A stretch of DNA of 46,320 nucleotides from an uncultured Ligilactobacillus sp. (GCA_934215475.1 CAKPZY010000014.1:1-46320); one strand, 5' to 3'. Numbered from the stretch's first letter, positions 1-8,447 are shown. The notes: generated by a model not told the origin, from the letters alone. Made by a program: numbers and translations.

Positions 1-366
1 GAAAATTCAGTACTGAATACAATATTTCAACTTGATTACGGATATAGTAACACATTTGTAACATAAGTCAAATCTTAACAACTTGATAATTAAAATTGAA
101 GTGGAAAATTAACAAGATAAACAAAATGTTGGATGAACTGATTGTCGGAAGAAGCCTTGGCGATAGCTGATTTAAATGCATTTGGACTTAGATGAATGGC
201 AGACAAAACTTGAAAAAGAAACATGAAAAGGCTTTTATAATGAATCATTATCATCGCATAAAGTTCATTAACTGGTAGTTTAATGAATGCAGCTTCTTGG
301 CAAATATAATAGTGAATAATGTTTACATCAGTAGGGTGGAAGTTATCCTTGAAATAAGACACAAAA
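1..366. other. gene-poor left edge
   Basis: I see no convincing gene here. A 90-codon minus-strand reading frame (90-362) would start at a GTG that lies in the U-tract of the terminator at 363-393 and has no ribosome binding site. Its translation is hydrophobic and helical and I do not recognise it. Positions 5-18 are a perfect 14-bp palindrome (ATTCAGTACTGAAT), which could be an operator for a gene outside the window. Confidence 0.4.
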
Positions 367-393
367 AGCTGCCATCTTTGATAGATGACAGCT
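363..393 (-). terminator. rho-independent terminator of the GH55-like gene
   Basis: Read on the minus strand, AGCTGTCATC, a 7-nt loop and GATGGCAGCT form a 10-bp stem followed by TTTTTG. One pair is a G-U wobble only on the minus-strand RNA and a C-A mismatch on the plus strand, so the terminator belongs to the minus-strand gene ending at 411. Confidence 0.8.
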
Positions 394-410
394 CAAAAGG
401 TGCTCTTTAA

Positions 411-2519
411 TTATTCAGCATGTCCATTTTGGTAGCGTACGATAAAATGCTTTTGTCCATCAGCTGTGCTGCCGCCGCGACTATTAATAACATTGTCGAT
501 GCTGCCAGGACCGGCAAAAGTCTTGGTTGCCGCATGGATGACGGAAACATCAGGAGCGTCTGGTACTTCGATCGAACTTTGTTCACGGATCGTAGCGCCG
601 TTGGTCATCGTAAATACCCCATAGATCCCAGAACCTGTGAATTGATGGTGTTTAACGTTATCAGCCACTTTGTAGGAAGCATAGCCATTAACACTGCTAT
701 TGTGACTCATCCAGTCTCCCTGATTTTGGACATCATATGGAGTTTCACTTTGATAGAAGAAGGTCTTGCCATTTTCACCATTCCACAAAACCTGCTCTTT
801 TTGGTGATGTTCAGAGAATAAGCCATACATCGTGACGTTATTGCCATTAACTACCAGTCCGTGTTGAGATTGATTTTGCGTCCAACCGATATGAGAGCCA
901 TGGTCACCACGCCAGATCCAAATGTCGTCTCCGATCACGTTGTCATTGTTGATTTCTACAGCTTTGTTGACCTTTGGCACAGCCGTTGTCTTCGGGCCGC
1001 CGATCCTAACAAAGATGTCAGCTAATAGTGTCTGGTTAGCAGGTGAGCTGAAATGATAGCCAGATTTGTCACCCACTTGGACTAATGTGTCTGATTGACC
1101 GCCTTGGTCAACGATCAAGCCAGCGAGAGTTACGCCGGGAACATTGCCGACTTTGATGGCACCTTGATCATTGTCGCTTTCAAGTGTTGCCATGCCGGTG
1201 CCTAAAATAATTGTATTTGGACGCTTAACTTGCAATGCTTTGTTCAAATGGTAGACACCTGGAGTAAAGAAGACGTTCTTTCCTAAACGAAGAGCAAGGT
1301 TAATAGTGTCCGCATTGTCACGATCAGAACGCGCAATGTAAAAGTTATTCAATAGATCGACCGAGCGGCCCTGTCCAATCGAATCCTTGGTCCACGATGT
1401 TCCTTTCACATTTTTCTGTTGGGAAGGGACGAAAACTTGATACCGGTTGTTCTTACCCATATACAAGAATGGCTTTTCTTTGATCACAGGTGTTGTAGGA
1501 ACATTTGAGATCGACCCAGTCTTGGAAAAGTTATCTGCAGGGGCGTTGAGATCACCCTGCATTGTAAAGTTATAGTTGCCATCGCCGTTATACCACTTGT
1601 TATTTAAGTTGGTATTACGTAAGTAGTACTGTTGTTGACTCATTGAACCTATCTTTTGTTTAAAGTTTGAATCAGCAATGAAACCACCGCTAGCCCAGCC
1701 TGATTTCCAGTCGAGTTGTGTTGCCCGGTCGACATCGATGCGTCGAACTGGGGTTGCTTGTGAAGTTGCATAGTTGAACTGCCCGGCTACTCCTGCTTCT
1801 GGTTTATTGTTTGTGAGATGTATGTTTTCAATCCCAGTCCAGAAGTTTTGGGTAGCATTATTGTTTTCATCCTTCAAATAATTCTCAACTAAGATGTTAG
1901 GCAGGGCAGTTTGATCCGGTGTTGCCCCTAAACCGTTGATCGTGGTGTAATACCCCATCTCATAGGCATGGTTAGGTTGGTTCTTGTCGTATTCACCCGG
2001 CATAAAGTAAAAGCCGTAGCGGTCATTGTTGAATTGCCCTGTGTCAACACTCTTTTGCTTTTCAAAAGCATTTTTAATAGTAGCATTGACTTTTTGTGTA
2101 TCATCATTGGGGTTAAAGATCGGCATAGTAGGTCCAAAGATCTGCTTGTTAAATGATGTTTCGATGGTACTGGTTTGCCCTGTCTTGTTATTCACTGCTT
2201 TGACCGTATAAGCAGTTTGGTAAACGTTTTGGCCAGGATGATGGTCCACGAAAGTGCCTCGAGTCGTGGTTCCAATCAATTCCTGTTTGGACGAATAGTC
2301 ACCAGCAGCCCGGTACACTCGATAAGTTTGGCCGGGGCGGTAACTAGCCCTCCAAGTCAAGATAACGTTTGGTCCAAAATGGCTTAATCTTACGCTTTGC
2401 AGTTTTTGCTGTGAATTGGTTGAAGCAGTTGTGTCTGCTTTTACATGCTGGGAGCCAAAACCTATTGCGAAGGCCAAACTTACTGCTGCTGCGGCCTTCA
2501 ATATTTGTGCCTTTTTCAT
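411..2519 (-). CDS. secreted GH55-like exo-beta-1,3-glucanase
   Basis: Predicted extracellular beta-helix glycosidase of 702 aa that would release glucose from beta-1,3-glucan ends. A Sec signal peptide (KK n-region, hydrophobic core, HVKA cleavage site) covers residues 1 to about 28. Residues 40-120 look like a fibronectin-III-type domain. The rest resembles the Streptomyces GH55 proteins often mis-named adenylyl cyclase: I recognise the LWNG..G.T.FYQSE.PYD and NGYASYKVAD stretches and a C-terminal EVPD.P segment. Two glutamates (Glu570 in SEHHQ, Glu592 in QSETPYD) are 22 residues apart, the spacing I recall for the active-site Glu480 and Glu502 of SacteLam55A. The start at 2519 is chosen because AAAGGAG precedes it and it begins the signal peptide; an in-frame ATG at 2594 lies in an RNA hairpin. 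No LPXTG anchor is present. It is the last gene of the cre-controlled cluster. Confidence 0.8.
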   Translation of the reverse strand: MKKAQILKAAAAVSLAFAIGFGSQHVKADTTASTNSQQKLQSVRLSHFGPNVILTWRASYRPGQTYRVYRAAGDYSSKQELIGTTTRGTFVDHHPGQNVYQTAYTVKAVNNKTGQTSTIETSFNKQIFGPTMPIFNPNDDTQKVNATIKNAFEKQKSVDTGQFNNDRYGFYFMPGEYDKNQPNHAYEMGYYTTINGLGATPDQTALPNILVENYLKDENNNATQNFWTGIENIHLTNNKPEAGVAGQFNYATSQATPVRRIDVDRATQLDWKSGWASGGFIADSNFKQKIGSMSQQQYYLRNTNLNNKWYNGDGNYNFTMQGDLNAPADNFSKTGSISNVPTTPVIKEKPFLYMGKNNRYQVFVPSQQKNVKGTSWTKDSIGQGRSVDLLNNFYIARSDRDNADTINLALRLGKNVFFTPGVYHLNKALQVKRPNTIILGTGMATLESDNDQGAIKVGNVPGVTLAGLIVDQGGQSDTLVQVGDKSGYHFSSPANQTLLADIFVRIGGPKTTAVPKVNKAVEINNDNVIGDDIWIWRGDHGSHIGWTQNQSQHGLVVNGNNVTMYGLFSEHHQKEQVLWNGENGKTFFYQSETPYDVQNQGDWMSHNSSVNGYASYKVADNVKHHQFTGSGIYGVFTMTNGATIREQSSIEVPDAPDVSVIHAATKTFAGPGSIDNVINSRGGSTADGQKHFIVRYQNGHAE

Positions 2520-2833
2520 ACCATTGTTCACTCCTTTGTGAAATGTTAATGAGATACATAACGTTCCTAAACAGTAAACAAAGCCCCATTCCATGATTCA
2601 GGAATAGAGCTTTGCAGATCCTCTTTTGCCACCTCCCGATTTATTATTTGTATCTCAGAAGAAAGATTAAGGAACATAAAAATCCTTTAGTAACAGCCTG
2701 ATAACGATTTGACCAGAACATTAACAAAATATTGTGTGCCAAATAATCAAGCAGAAATTTCTACTTACAAATGGGTCAAGAAGTCTGATTGTTTGTAGTT
2801 TTTAGTGCATACTTTTTCCTGTGCCACATGTGC
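2520..2833 (-). other. intercistronic gap between GH30 and GH55 genes
   Basis: This 314-nt gap holds no gene. It contains the hairpin at 2580-2613 and, on the minus strand, a GGGAGG stretch near 2633 that is not followed by a usable start codon. I see no convincing sigma-A promoter; a poor TTGTTA/TTATCA pair at 17-nt spacing near 2700 is the best candidate, so the GH55 gene may depend on readthrough from upstream. Confidence 0.4.
2580..2613 (-). promoter_or_regulatory. RNA hairpin upstream of the GH55-like gene
   Basis: On the minus-strand RNA a 13-bp stem (AAAGCTCTATTCC with GGAATGGGGCTTT) closes an 8-nt loop about 60 nt before the GH55 start. Two pairs are G-U in this direction but would be C-A mismatches in the other, so it is built for minus-strand RNA. 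No U-run follows, which argues for a processing or stability element rather than a terminator. Confidence 0.45.
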
Positions 2834-4921
2834 TTATTCATACCAACTGTAAGTAGCCACATTTTTGGCAGGGATCGTAGCCAAGAATTGTTTGCCGTGA
2901 TACTGTGCTTTAAATTGTTGCGGCTTTAGGGTCTGGTTGACTGCTACCATCACATATTCACGCTTGAACTGGTCATAGAACACAGCGTTAGTGATGTTAT
3001 CTTTCGAACCATAAGTCGAAGAGATCAGCTTCATACCAGGACGGATATACCGGCCAAATTGCCCCATAATATAATATTCAGGCGTAGCCCAGTAATTTTG
3101 TGAGACCGGATCCTTTACTAACAGGGTTGGATCAACTTTCCATGGGAATTTAGTCGGGGCAACATTACTGTCTAACATTGTTACCCAAGAGTTGTAGCTG
3201 ACAGCGCCATTTCTGAAGTACTGTAAGATCCTGTCCGCACCGGTCGTCCCCCAAACTGACCGTTCTGTCAAATTGACTGTAAAGCCGGGAATTTGATTTT
3301 GATATTTCTTCAAAACGTTGTTCATAGATGTCGGTTCGCCACCGTAATCATGGAAGGCTGTCCCGCTGATGGCATGCTTGGCTTCGGGAACTTTGGCAAA
3401 CATTTCATCCATGTATGCTTGGCCATTGTTGAAGTTATGGTCAAATGCCCAGATCTTAGGATTGCTGTTGCCCAAAAGACGTAAGGTTGGGCTTTTTGCA
3501 GCGTACTCGCGAATTTTGACTGCAACTTTACCATTTTGTTCAGCGTTGACTAACATACTTGGATAAACAGTTTCATTTTGCGGTTCGTTTTGCACGGTTA
3601 AGCCGTAGATCTTGATACCTTTTTTAGCATATTCTTCCAAGAAACGAACTTCATAGCGTGCCAAGTTGTCAACCATATCATCACGCAGCTTGCCGCCTTT
3701 GATCAGCAGATCGTTTGGCTGGTAGCTTGCACTTGCCGTGTTAGCCGTTGGCTCTTTCATCCAACCTGGGGCACTCCAGGAAGATGCAAAGAGTTTAACT
3801 TTATTTTTGACACCTACGAGGGCAGCTTCTTGCAATAATTCATGCAAGATATCAATATTACCGTTTTTCACATCCTTTTGGATAGAGAAGCCGTGGCCAG
3901 TCCGATTGTACCAATCTGGGTGAATATCTTTGGCAGGTGTTTTGGTATCATAGCCAGTCTTATTCGCATATCCGGCAGGTTTGTTGTCATAATAAGTATA
4001 AAAGTCGCTGCCGCTGAAGTCTGACGTACCGATACAGATCCTAAACATTGTCATGCCGGCGCCATGAATTGGGTCGACCAGATTACGTAAGATCTGACGC
4101 CGCTTGAGTGCACTCATCTTAGTCAAATTAGTGATCGTCGAACCTTCCACAGAAGTTCCCATGCCTAAGAATGTTTGTCCTTGATCAGATGGGTCAATGT
4201 AAATAGTCGGCACATCTGTGTTATCAGTGCGGGTCAAGTTTAATGATCTCTGCGGACTGATCGTATTTTTAATACCGATATCTTGGTTATACCAAATTTG
4301 ACTTTGCGACAGATCAGTTGAAGTCAATGAATTCTGCACGCCACGCGGCCGGATCACCTGAGCATTTGACGTTTTCAGGTCAGAACTGGGCGTATAGTCG
4401 CCGACTCTTTGAATGCTGACCTTATCCAGGTTGAAACCAGAAGTGGTGGCCTGGACCCCGATAGTATGTTTACCCTTGGTGACATTGACGTTGGCTGTGA
4501 CAGTTTTCCACTGGTCAGCTTTATCGCCCCAGCCGCCGGTATAAGTACCGTCCAACGAACTGACTTTTGTTCCATCAACAGTGACATTAGCGATATCCTT
4601 CGTGGTGCCGCCTTTACCGACAGCCCACTTTAAAGAGATTTTGTATTTTCCGTCCTTTTGGAAATCTGTGGGATAGCCGACTTGGGAGGAATCATAGACT
4701 CCGCCTATAATCTGTCCGCTGCTGGCAGCTCCTTTATTTTCCACTGTGACGTTAGTTTGATCAATGGCGCTTTCGGCCTCAACAGTCTTTTGCGTCGTTG
4801 GTCCAACATGAATCAGCTTGTCTGGTCGTCCTGGTGAAGCAGCATTTGCTGCTGTGCCGCCCGCCAGAGCAATTCCTAGTGCAATTGTAGTCAGCAAAGT
4901 GACTTTATTTTTTACTTGCAT
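2834..4921 (-). CDS. secreted GH30 glucanase with N-terminal CBM
   Basis: Extracellular GH30 beta-glycosidase, 695 aa. The signal peptide spans residues 1 to about 27 (hydrophobic core, ANAA cleavage site). A CBM6/35-type beta-sandwich follows (about 45-165: VEAE start, GGW, NLDKVSIQRVG end). The GH30 barrel runs from about 215 with the family opening FLGMGTSVEGS. The acid/base is Glu446 in VQNEPQ and the nucleophile is Glu553 in LTERSVWG; both are present. The C-terminal beta-domain (about 600-695) is typical of GH30. The family includes beta-1,6-glucanases, glucosylceramidases and xylanases; the neighbours favour a glucan, but specificity cannot be read directly. The start is the ATG at 4921: GGAGG lies 9 nt before it, while the ATG two codons earlier is too close and the distal ATG at 4996 has no ribosome binding site. 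Confidence 0.85.
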   Translation of the reverse strand: MQVKNKVTLLTTIALGIALAGGTAANAASPGRPDKLIHVGPTTQKTVEAESAIDQTNVTVENKGAASSGQIIGGVYDSSQVGYPTDFQKDGKYKISLKWAVGKGGTTKDIANVTVDGTKVSSLDGTYTGGWGDKADQWKTVTANVNVTKGKHTIGVQATTSGFNLDKVSIQRVGDYTPSSDLKTSNAQVIRPRGVQNSLTSTDLSQSQIWYNQDIGIKNTISPQRSLNLTRTDNTDVPTIYIDPSDQGQTFLGMGTSVEGSTITNLTKMSALKRRQILRNLVDPIHGAGMTMFRICIGTSDFSGSDFYTYYDNKPAGYANKTGYDTKTPAKDIHPDWYNRTGHGFSIQKDVKNGNIDILHELLQEAALVGVKNKVKLFASSWSAPGWMKEPTANTASASYQPNDLLIKGGKLRDDMVDNLARYEVRFLEEYAKKGIKIYGLTVQNEPQNETVYPSMLVNAEQNGKVAVKIREYAAKSPTLRLLGNSNPKIWAFDHNFNNGQAYMDEMFAKVPEAKHAISGTAFHDYGGEPTSMNNVLKKYQNQIPGFTVNLTERSVWGTTGADRILQYFRNGAVSYNSWVTMLDSNVAPTKFPWKVDPTLLVKDPVSQNYWATPEYYIMGQFGRYIRPGMKLISSTYGSKDNITNAVFYDQFKREYVMVAVNQTLKPQQFKAQYHGKQFLATIPAKNVATYSWYE

Positions 4922-5033
4922 AAACATCTTCCTCCCCATTCTTGGCTGCTTCAATGCGACCAAGTCGCTTTTACTGTTGACGTTAGGAGCAGTCATGTCT
5001 TTTCAATGTTTAAATGTTATTACCTAAAATTAA

Positions 5034-5048
5034 GTACCGTCTTGGTAC
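5034..5048 (-). other. small intercistronic hairpin after the esterase gene
   Basis: GTACC and GGTAC arms with a 5-nt loop lie 21 nt past the esterase stop; on the minus strand they are followed by TTAATTTT. The stem is short, so at most it is a weak or leaky terminator, or a 3' end protector, between the esterase and GH30 genes. A second inverted pair (GAGATAA ... TTATCTC) flanks 5060-5090. Confidence 0.3.
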
Positions 5049-5068
5049 GATTTTTTGAACGAGATAAT

Positions 5069-6772
5069 TTAGTTACTATTGTTATCTCTTTCAAACCACG
5101 TCTCATTATGGTATGCACGATCCAACTGATGGCTAAACCAGCGGTTATTCATGACATTTTTGAGCAGATAATCTTTTGTCTGGGCTGGTAAGGAATGATC
5201 ACTCTTGATTTCGCGCAAAACTGAGCGATAAGAATAATTTTTCCGTTCCATCCAAGACGATGCTTTAGTTTGGCTGGCGTCGAGGTGCAGCGTCTGATGC
5301 GACAAATTATACGGCAGCCAGAGTTTCTCTTGATAAGGTGCGTTGAAAGGCACGCCACGCATGAAGTTGCTTAAATAGATCTGGAAAATGCTGGCCAGCT
5401 GAGTTGCACCCGGAGTCTTGTAAGCTCCATCGTATGGATTTTGATAGCGATCCAGTAAGCCGGTAAAGACCCCGTGGTAGGCACCAAGAAACCCCATTTT
5501 GTCGCCAACTACTGCGGGATCGTCGCCAAAATTCATCCGCATTCCGTAAATGGGTGCTCTGTAACCGTGCAGCAACATCTGGTCGGCTGAATCTTCAACG
5601 TTAAAACTGCTGTACAGTTGACCACCATATTTTTTGATAAAACCGAATTGGGCTTTCTTATTTGGGTCAGTATAAATCGATCCGTCGTTAAAACTATCCG
5701 AGAAATACGGATCCCAACTACCAAACGAAGAAAATTCATGCGTTCCGGTGAATAAGATCACAGGAACGTTGTTGTAGCGATAAGTATCATATCCATTTTT
5801 GGGTAAAACATAACCATCCCTGTATAAGTGCGGAAAGCCGTCCATTCTGATCGATGCATCACCGATAGCTGTTTCGATTCGTTCGGCGCTTAAGTTATAG
5901 AAATATTTTTTGACGGCCGGATCTTTCGTCAACAACCAGTTTTCAGCACTTGGTAGATTAGGTTTGACCTTATCTTGGACGACCAAGGGTGCAAACAACT
6001 GCGCGAAACGTTTTTGGCTCGGGGCAACTTTGGAAGTTGTCATGCCGCCTGAAAAAACGACTGCGTGTTGAAATTGGCCGCGAAAGATCGGTGAGATCAG
6101 TGTCGCCATAACGTCACGACCGCCGGATGAAAAACCGGAAAGAGTGATGTTATGACCGTTGCCGCCAAAATTACCAATGTTTTGCTGGACCCATGTCAAG
6201 GACTGATGAATATCCAACAGACCATAATTACCCGAATCGTTTTCAGGGTCGCCATCTTTCAAAGCAGGCAATGGATTATAGCCTAAAGCACCTAGCCGGT
6301 GATTGATCGAAACGAAAACCACATTATGAGTTGCCGCTATAGAAGCACCGCTGATATCGGATGAACTCCCGCTCTGGTTATTGCCGCCATGCACATAAAC
6401 CATGACAGGAAGGTTTTTACTTGAATTTTGCGGACGCCAGATATCGAGTGTTAATGCTCCATCCTCGGTTCCGTTGGCTGTACCGCCATTGTTTTGGATC
6501 GCTTTAGCTGAGACAGTAGTTTGTTTGACTCCTTGCCAAGGAGTAGGTGCGGTTGGCTTTTTCCAACGTTTGTCACCTGAGACGCTCCCACCGTAGGGGA
6601 CTCCTTTCCACTGTTCAGTATTATTTTTAGTCAGGCCCTGAATATCACCATAATTAGTGCGGGCGATGGGGCCTTCAACAGTGTCAGCGTTTGCAATAAA
6701 AGGAAAGAAAAAGAGCATGGTTAAAACTGCTGCAAAGCTTAACATCGCAGGCTTTTTTATGTCTTGAATCAA
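5069..6772 (-). CDS. secreted type-B carboxylesterase
   Basis: Exported alpha/beta-hydrolase of the COesterase (carboxylesterase type B) family, 567 aa, cleaving carboxylic esters outside the cell. Residues 1 to about 31 form a signal peptide ending ANA. The oxyanion motif HGG is in YVHGGNNQSG, the nucleophile is Ser215 in GFSSGG (the usual family form is GESAGG), the acidic residue is probably Glu in GTHEF, and the histidine lies in GAYHGVF. Length fits the family. I chose the TTG at 6772: GTGGAG sits 8 nt before it and the protein then begins with a normal signal peptide. The upstream ATG at 6874 would put the cre site and the presumed transcription start inside the gene. First gene of the secreted-hydrolase cluster. 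The natural substrate is unknown; acetyl or acyl esters on wall polysaccharide are one possibility. Confidence 0.8.
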   Translation of the reverse strand: MIQDIKKPAMLSFAAVLTMLFFFPFIANADTVEGPIARTNYGDIQGLTKNNTEQWKGVPYGGSVSGDKRWKKPTAPTPWQGVKQTTVSAKAIQNNGGTANGTEDGALTLDIWRPQNSSKNLPVMVYVHGGNNQSGSSSDISGASIAATHNVVFVSINHRLGALGYNPLPALKDGDPENDSGNYGLLDIHQSLTWVQQNIGNFGGNGHNITLSGFSSGGRDVMATLISPIFRGQFQHAVVFSGGMTTSKVAPSQKRFAQLFAPLVVQDKVKPNLPSAENWLLTKDPAVKKYFYNLSAERIETAIGDASIRMDGFPHLYRDGYVLPKNGYDTYRYNNVPVILFTGTHEFSSFGSWDPYFSDSFNDGSIYTDPNKKAQFGFIKKYGGQLYSSFNVEDSADQMLLHGYRAPIYGMRMNFGDDPAVVGDKMGFLGAYHGVFTGLLDRYQNPYDGAYKTPGATQLASIFQIYLSNFMRGVPFNAPYQEKLWLPYNLSHQTLHLDASQTKASSWMERKNYSYRSVLREIKSDHSLPAQTKDYLLKNVMNNRWFSHQLDRAYHNETWFERDNNSN

Positions 6773-6869
6773 CAAATTAACTCCACTTCCTCTGTGTTTG
6801 ATATTGATAAGTATGCGAATAGGATCAAAGATACCGGTATATAACATCTGACTAATTGTTACAAATATC

Positions 6870-6883
6870 AGCAAGCGCTTACA
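6870..6883 (-). promoter_or_regulatory. cre site (CcpA operator)
   Basis: On the minus strand this reads TGTAAGCGCTTGCT, a full match to the Bacillus cre consensus TGWAARCGYTWNCW. It begins about 7 nt after the -10 box of the promoter at 6890-6918, so bound CcpA-HPr-Ser-P would block transcription of the secreted-hydrolase genes in good sugar. Confidence 0.85.
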
Positions 6884-6889
6884 CGTTGT

Positions 6890-6918
6890 AGCTTATACCA
6901 ACCAATTTCAAATGTCAA
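6890..6918 (-). promoter_or_regulatory. sigma-A promoter of the secreted hydrolase cluster
   Basis: The minus strand has a perfect -35 TTGACA (6918-6913), a 17-nt spacer and TAAGCT (6895-6890) as -10. The start point falls in or just before the cre site. The resulting leader to the TTG start at 6772 is about 110 nt. Confidence 0.65.
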
Positions 6919-6943
6919 GACATGCTTAAAAATATATTGATCT

Positions 6944-6964
6944 ATGTTTGTTAACAATAAACAT
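6944..6964. promoter_or_regulatory. 21-bp imperfect palindrome, candidate operator
   Basis: ATGTTT and AAACAT arms flank GTTAACAAT, about 30 bp upstream of the -35 box of the hydrolase promoter and about 35 bp upstream of the divergent adaptor promoter. The position suits a specific regulator acting on either gene, but no regulator gene is encoded nearby. Confidence 0.35.
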
Positions 6965-6998
6965 AAAAAAACTAGCGGTGGGAAGAACTATAAATGTG

Positions 6999-7027
6999 TT
7001 GAAATGACGGGATTTGTTCATTATAAT
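6999..7027 (+). promoter_or_regulatory. promoter for the orphan adaptor gene
   Basis: TTGAAA, a 17-nt spacer and a perfect TATAAT lie about 245 nt before the TTG start at 7272. The long untranslated leader between them is AT-rich; I see no riboswitch-like structure in it. Confidence 0.55.
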
Positions 7028-7271
7028 ACTCTATGTGAATGTGAAGCTGGATACAAAAAGTTTGTTTAAATTTGTTGTTTAAAATAGTCTAGATGTTGAC
7101 GCACTGGTTTTTAGAGCTAATTAAAAAAATAAACTTTTATTCGTTAAATAAAATTGATAGTTCATGTAATAATGTTTTAATTACTTGATTTATGAATTAC
7201 TTTTAAGTGTTTGAAAGAACAGGAAAATAGATTTACATTTATAATACGTCATAGGGAGAAGAGGAAGGCCT

Positions 7272-8390
7272 TTGAAAGAGCTTATCACGAAACATCAGAA
7301 GCTTTTAGTCAGCATTTGCTTGGTGATTATTGTACTAATAATTGCGGGCTATGCGATACATGCTACACAAGAGCAGATCAAACATACTACATATCACGTC
7401 CAGACGGTGAAGGAGACTACTCCTTACCGAGGAACGGGAAAAATCAAAAGCTCGGAAGTTTATGTTAAACGAATTTCCAAAAATGAACGTTTCGATTCAC
7501 AGTTAAGTGAAGAACAGAAAGTTAAAAAAGGGCAGGAGTTAGGGGTGATCTCTGACCCTACAAAGGAAGCCGAACTTAGAAACGTTCAAGCTTCAATATC
7601 CTCTTTACAGACACAGATCCAGCAGAGCCAGCAAAATCAAGTCACGACTACGGCTGAGCCAAGTGTGCCAACAAGCAACGCTCCCAGCGCTCCCACAAAC
7701 AGTGATGAAGAGAATGATTCTGATCAACAACAGGCGGCGTTGGCAGCGGCATTGATGCAAAGCCAGCAAGCAAGCATGCAGCAGACAATCCAGCAGCACA
7801 ATGACTCACTCCAAACTCAACTAAGCGAACAGCAGGCTAAGGAGGGAGAACTTTCTCAACAAATTGGAAGCAATGAAAGTGCACCATTTGATGGGATTTT
7901 CCAGTTGAAGCAGTTTAAAAGTGGTGCAAAAGAGATCAGAGTTTATCAAAAGAACCGGATCATGGTGGGCCAAGTAAGTCAAGGTGACTATGATCAGCTG
8001 AAACAGAGCGCTAATATCAAAGTCCACAACAAGGTGACTGGCAAAACGAAGGCAAGTAAGGTTACATTTATTTCTGAAATTCCGCTCAAACAAAAGGGCA
8101 CAGCAAAGCCTGAATATCGATTTACGGTTCCGGTGCATTCCAGTTTTCTATACGGCCAACTTGTTAAATTTTCTGTCCCTCAAAAGGGGATGCAGATCCC
8201 AAGGACAAGTGTGAACAAGGGAACTGTTTATATTGTGGATTCAAATGACGAAGCGAAACAGGTCCAGGTTACGGGTCGCGTGCGTGGCCACCGCTTTATT
8301 TTAACCAGTGGACTTAAGCGTGGCGACAAGGTCATCACGGATCCCAATCCATATCTGCACAATGGTACGACTGTTCATCAGAAACAGTAG
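7272..8390 (+). CDS. membrane fusion (HlyD/RND-type) adaptor protein
   Basis: Adaptor subunit of a tripartite-like or ABC exporter, 372 aa. One N-terminal membrane anchor (residues 11-29) leads to an outside part. A barrel-sandwich half-motif surrounds KVKKGQELGVI (about 83-93), then a Gln-rich helical or coiled-coil hairpin (about 105-200) with a Pro/Ser/Asn-rich break at 123-150, then the second half (APFDGIF) and beta-barrel and membrane-proximal domains to the end (GLKRGDKVITDPN). This order is that of periplasmic-adaptor family proteins in Gram-positives, which normally sit beside a MacB-type permease and ATPase. None is present here: the flanks are a divergent esterase and a repeat array. 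The start is TTG behind AGGAAGG; an overlapping 85-codon frame from 7211 is a shadow. Confidence 0.75.
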   Translation: MKELITKHQKLLVSICLVIIVLIIAGYAIHATQEQIKHTTYHVQTVKETTPYRGTGKIKSSEVYVKRISKNERFDSQLSEEQKVKKGQELGVISDPTKEAELRNVQASISSLQTQIQQSQQNQVTTTAEPSVPTSNAPSAPTNSDEENDSDQQQAALAAALMQSQQASMQQTIQQHNDSLQTQLSEQQAKEGELSQQIGSNESAPFDGIFQLKQFKSGAKEIRVYQKNRIMVGQVSQGDYDQLKQSANIKVHNKVTGKTKASKVTFISEIPLKQKGTAKPEYRFTVPVHSSFLYGQLVKFSVPQKGMQIPRTSVNKGTVYIVDSNDEAKQVQVTGRVRGHRFILTSGLKRGDKVITDPNPYLHNGTTVHQKQ

Positions 8391-8426
8391 ACTTAGACAG
8401 AAAATGTTGAGTTTTTGTTCAGTGGG

Positions 8427-8447
8427 AATTTGCCGCGCAAATTTTTA
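8427..8447 (+). terminator. possible terminator after the adaptor gene
   Basis: AATTTGC and GCAAATT with a 3-nt loop, followed by TTTAA, lie 37 nt past the stop. The stem is short and AT-rich, so this is a weak candidate. Confidence 0.35.

Noticed and set aside
90..362. Minus-strand gene of 90 codons
   Set aside because: GTG start inside the U-tract of a terminator, no ribosome binding site and no recognisable family.
420..821. 133-codon plus-strand frame opposite the GH55-like gene
   Set aside because: Antisense shadow of a well-supported secreted enzyme gene.
7211..7468. 85-codon frame overlapping the adaptor start
   Set aside because: Cys-rich unlikely product, different frame, covers the ribosome binding site and start of the adaptor gene.
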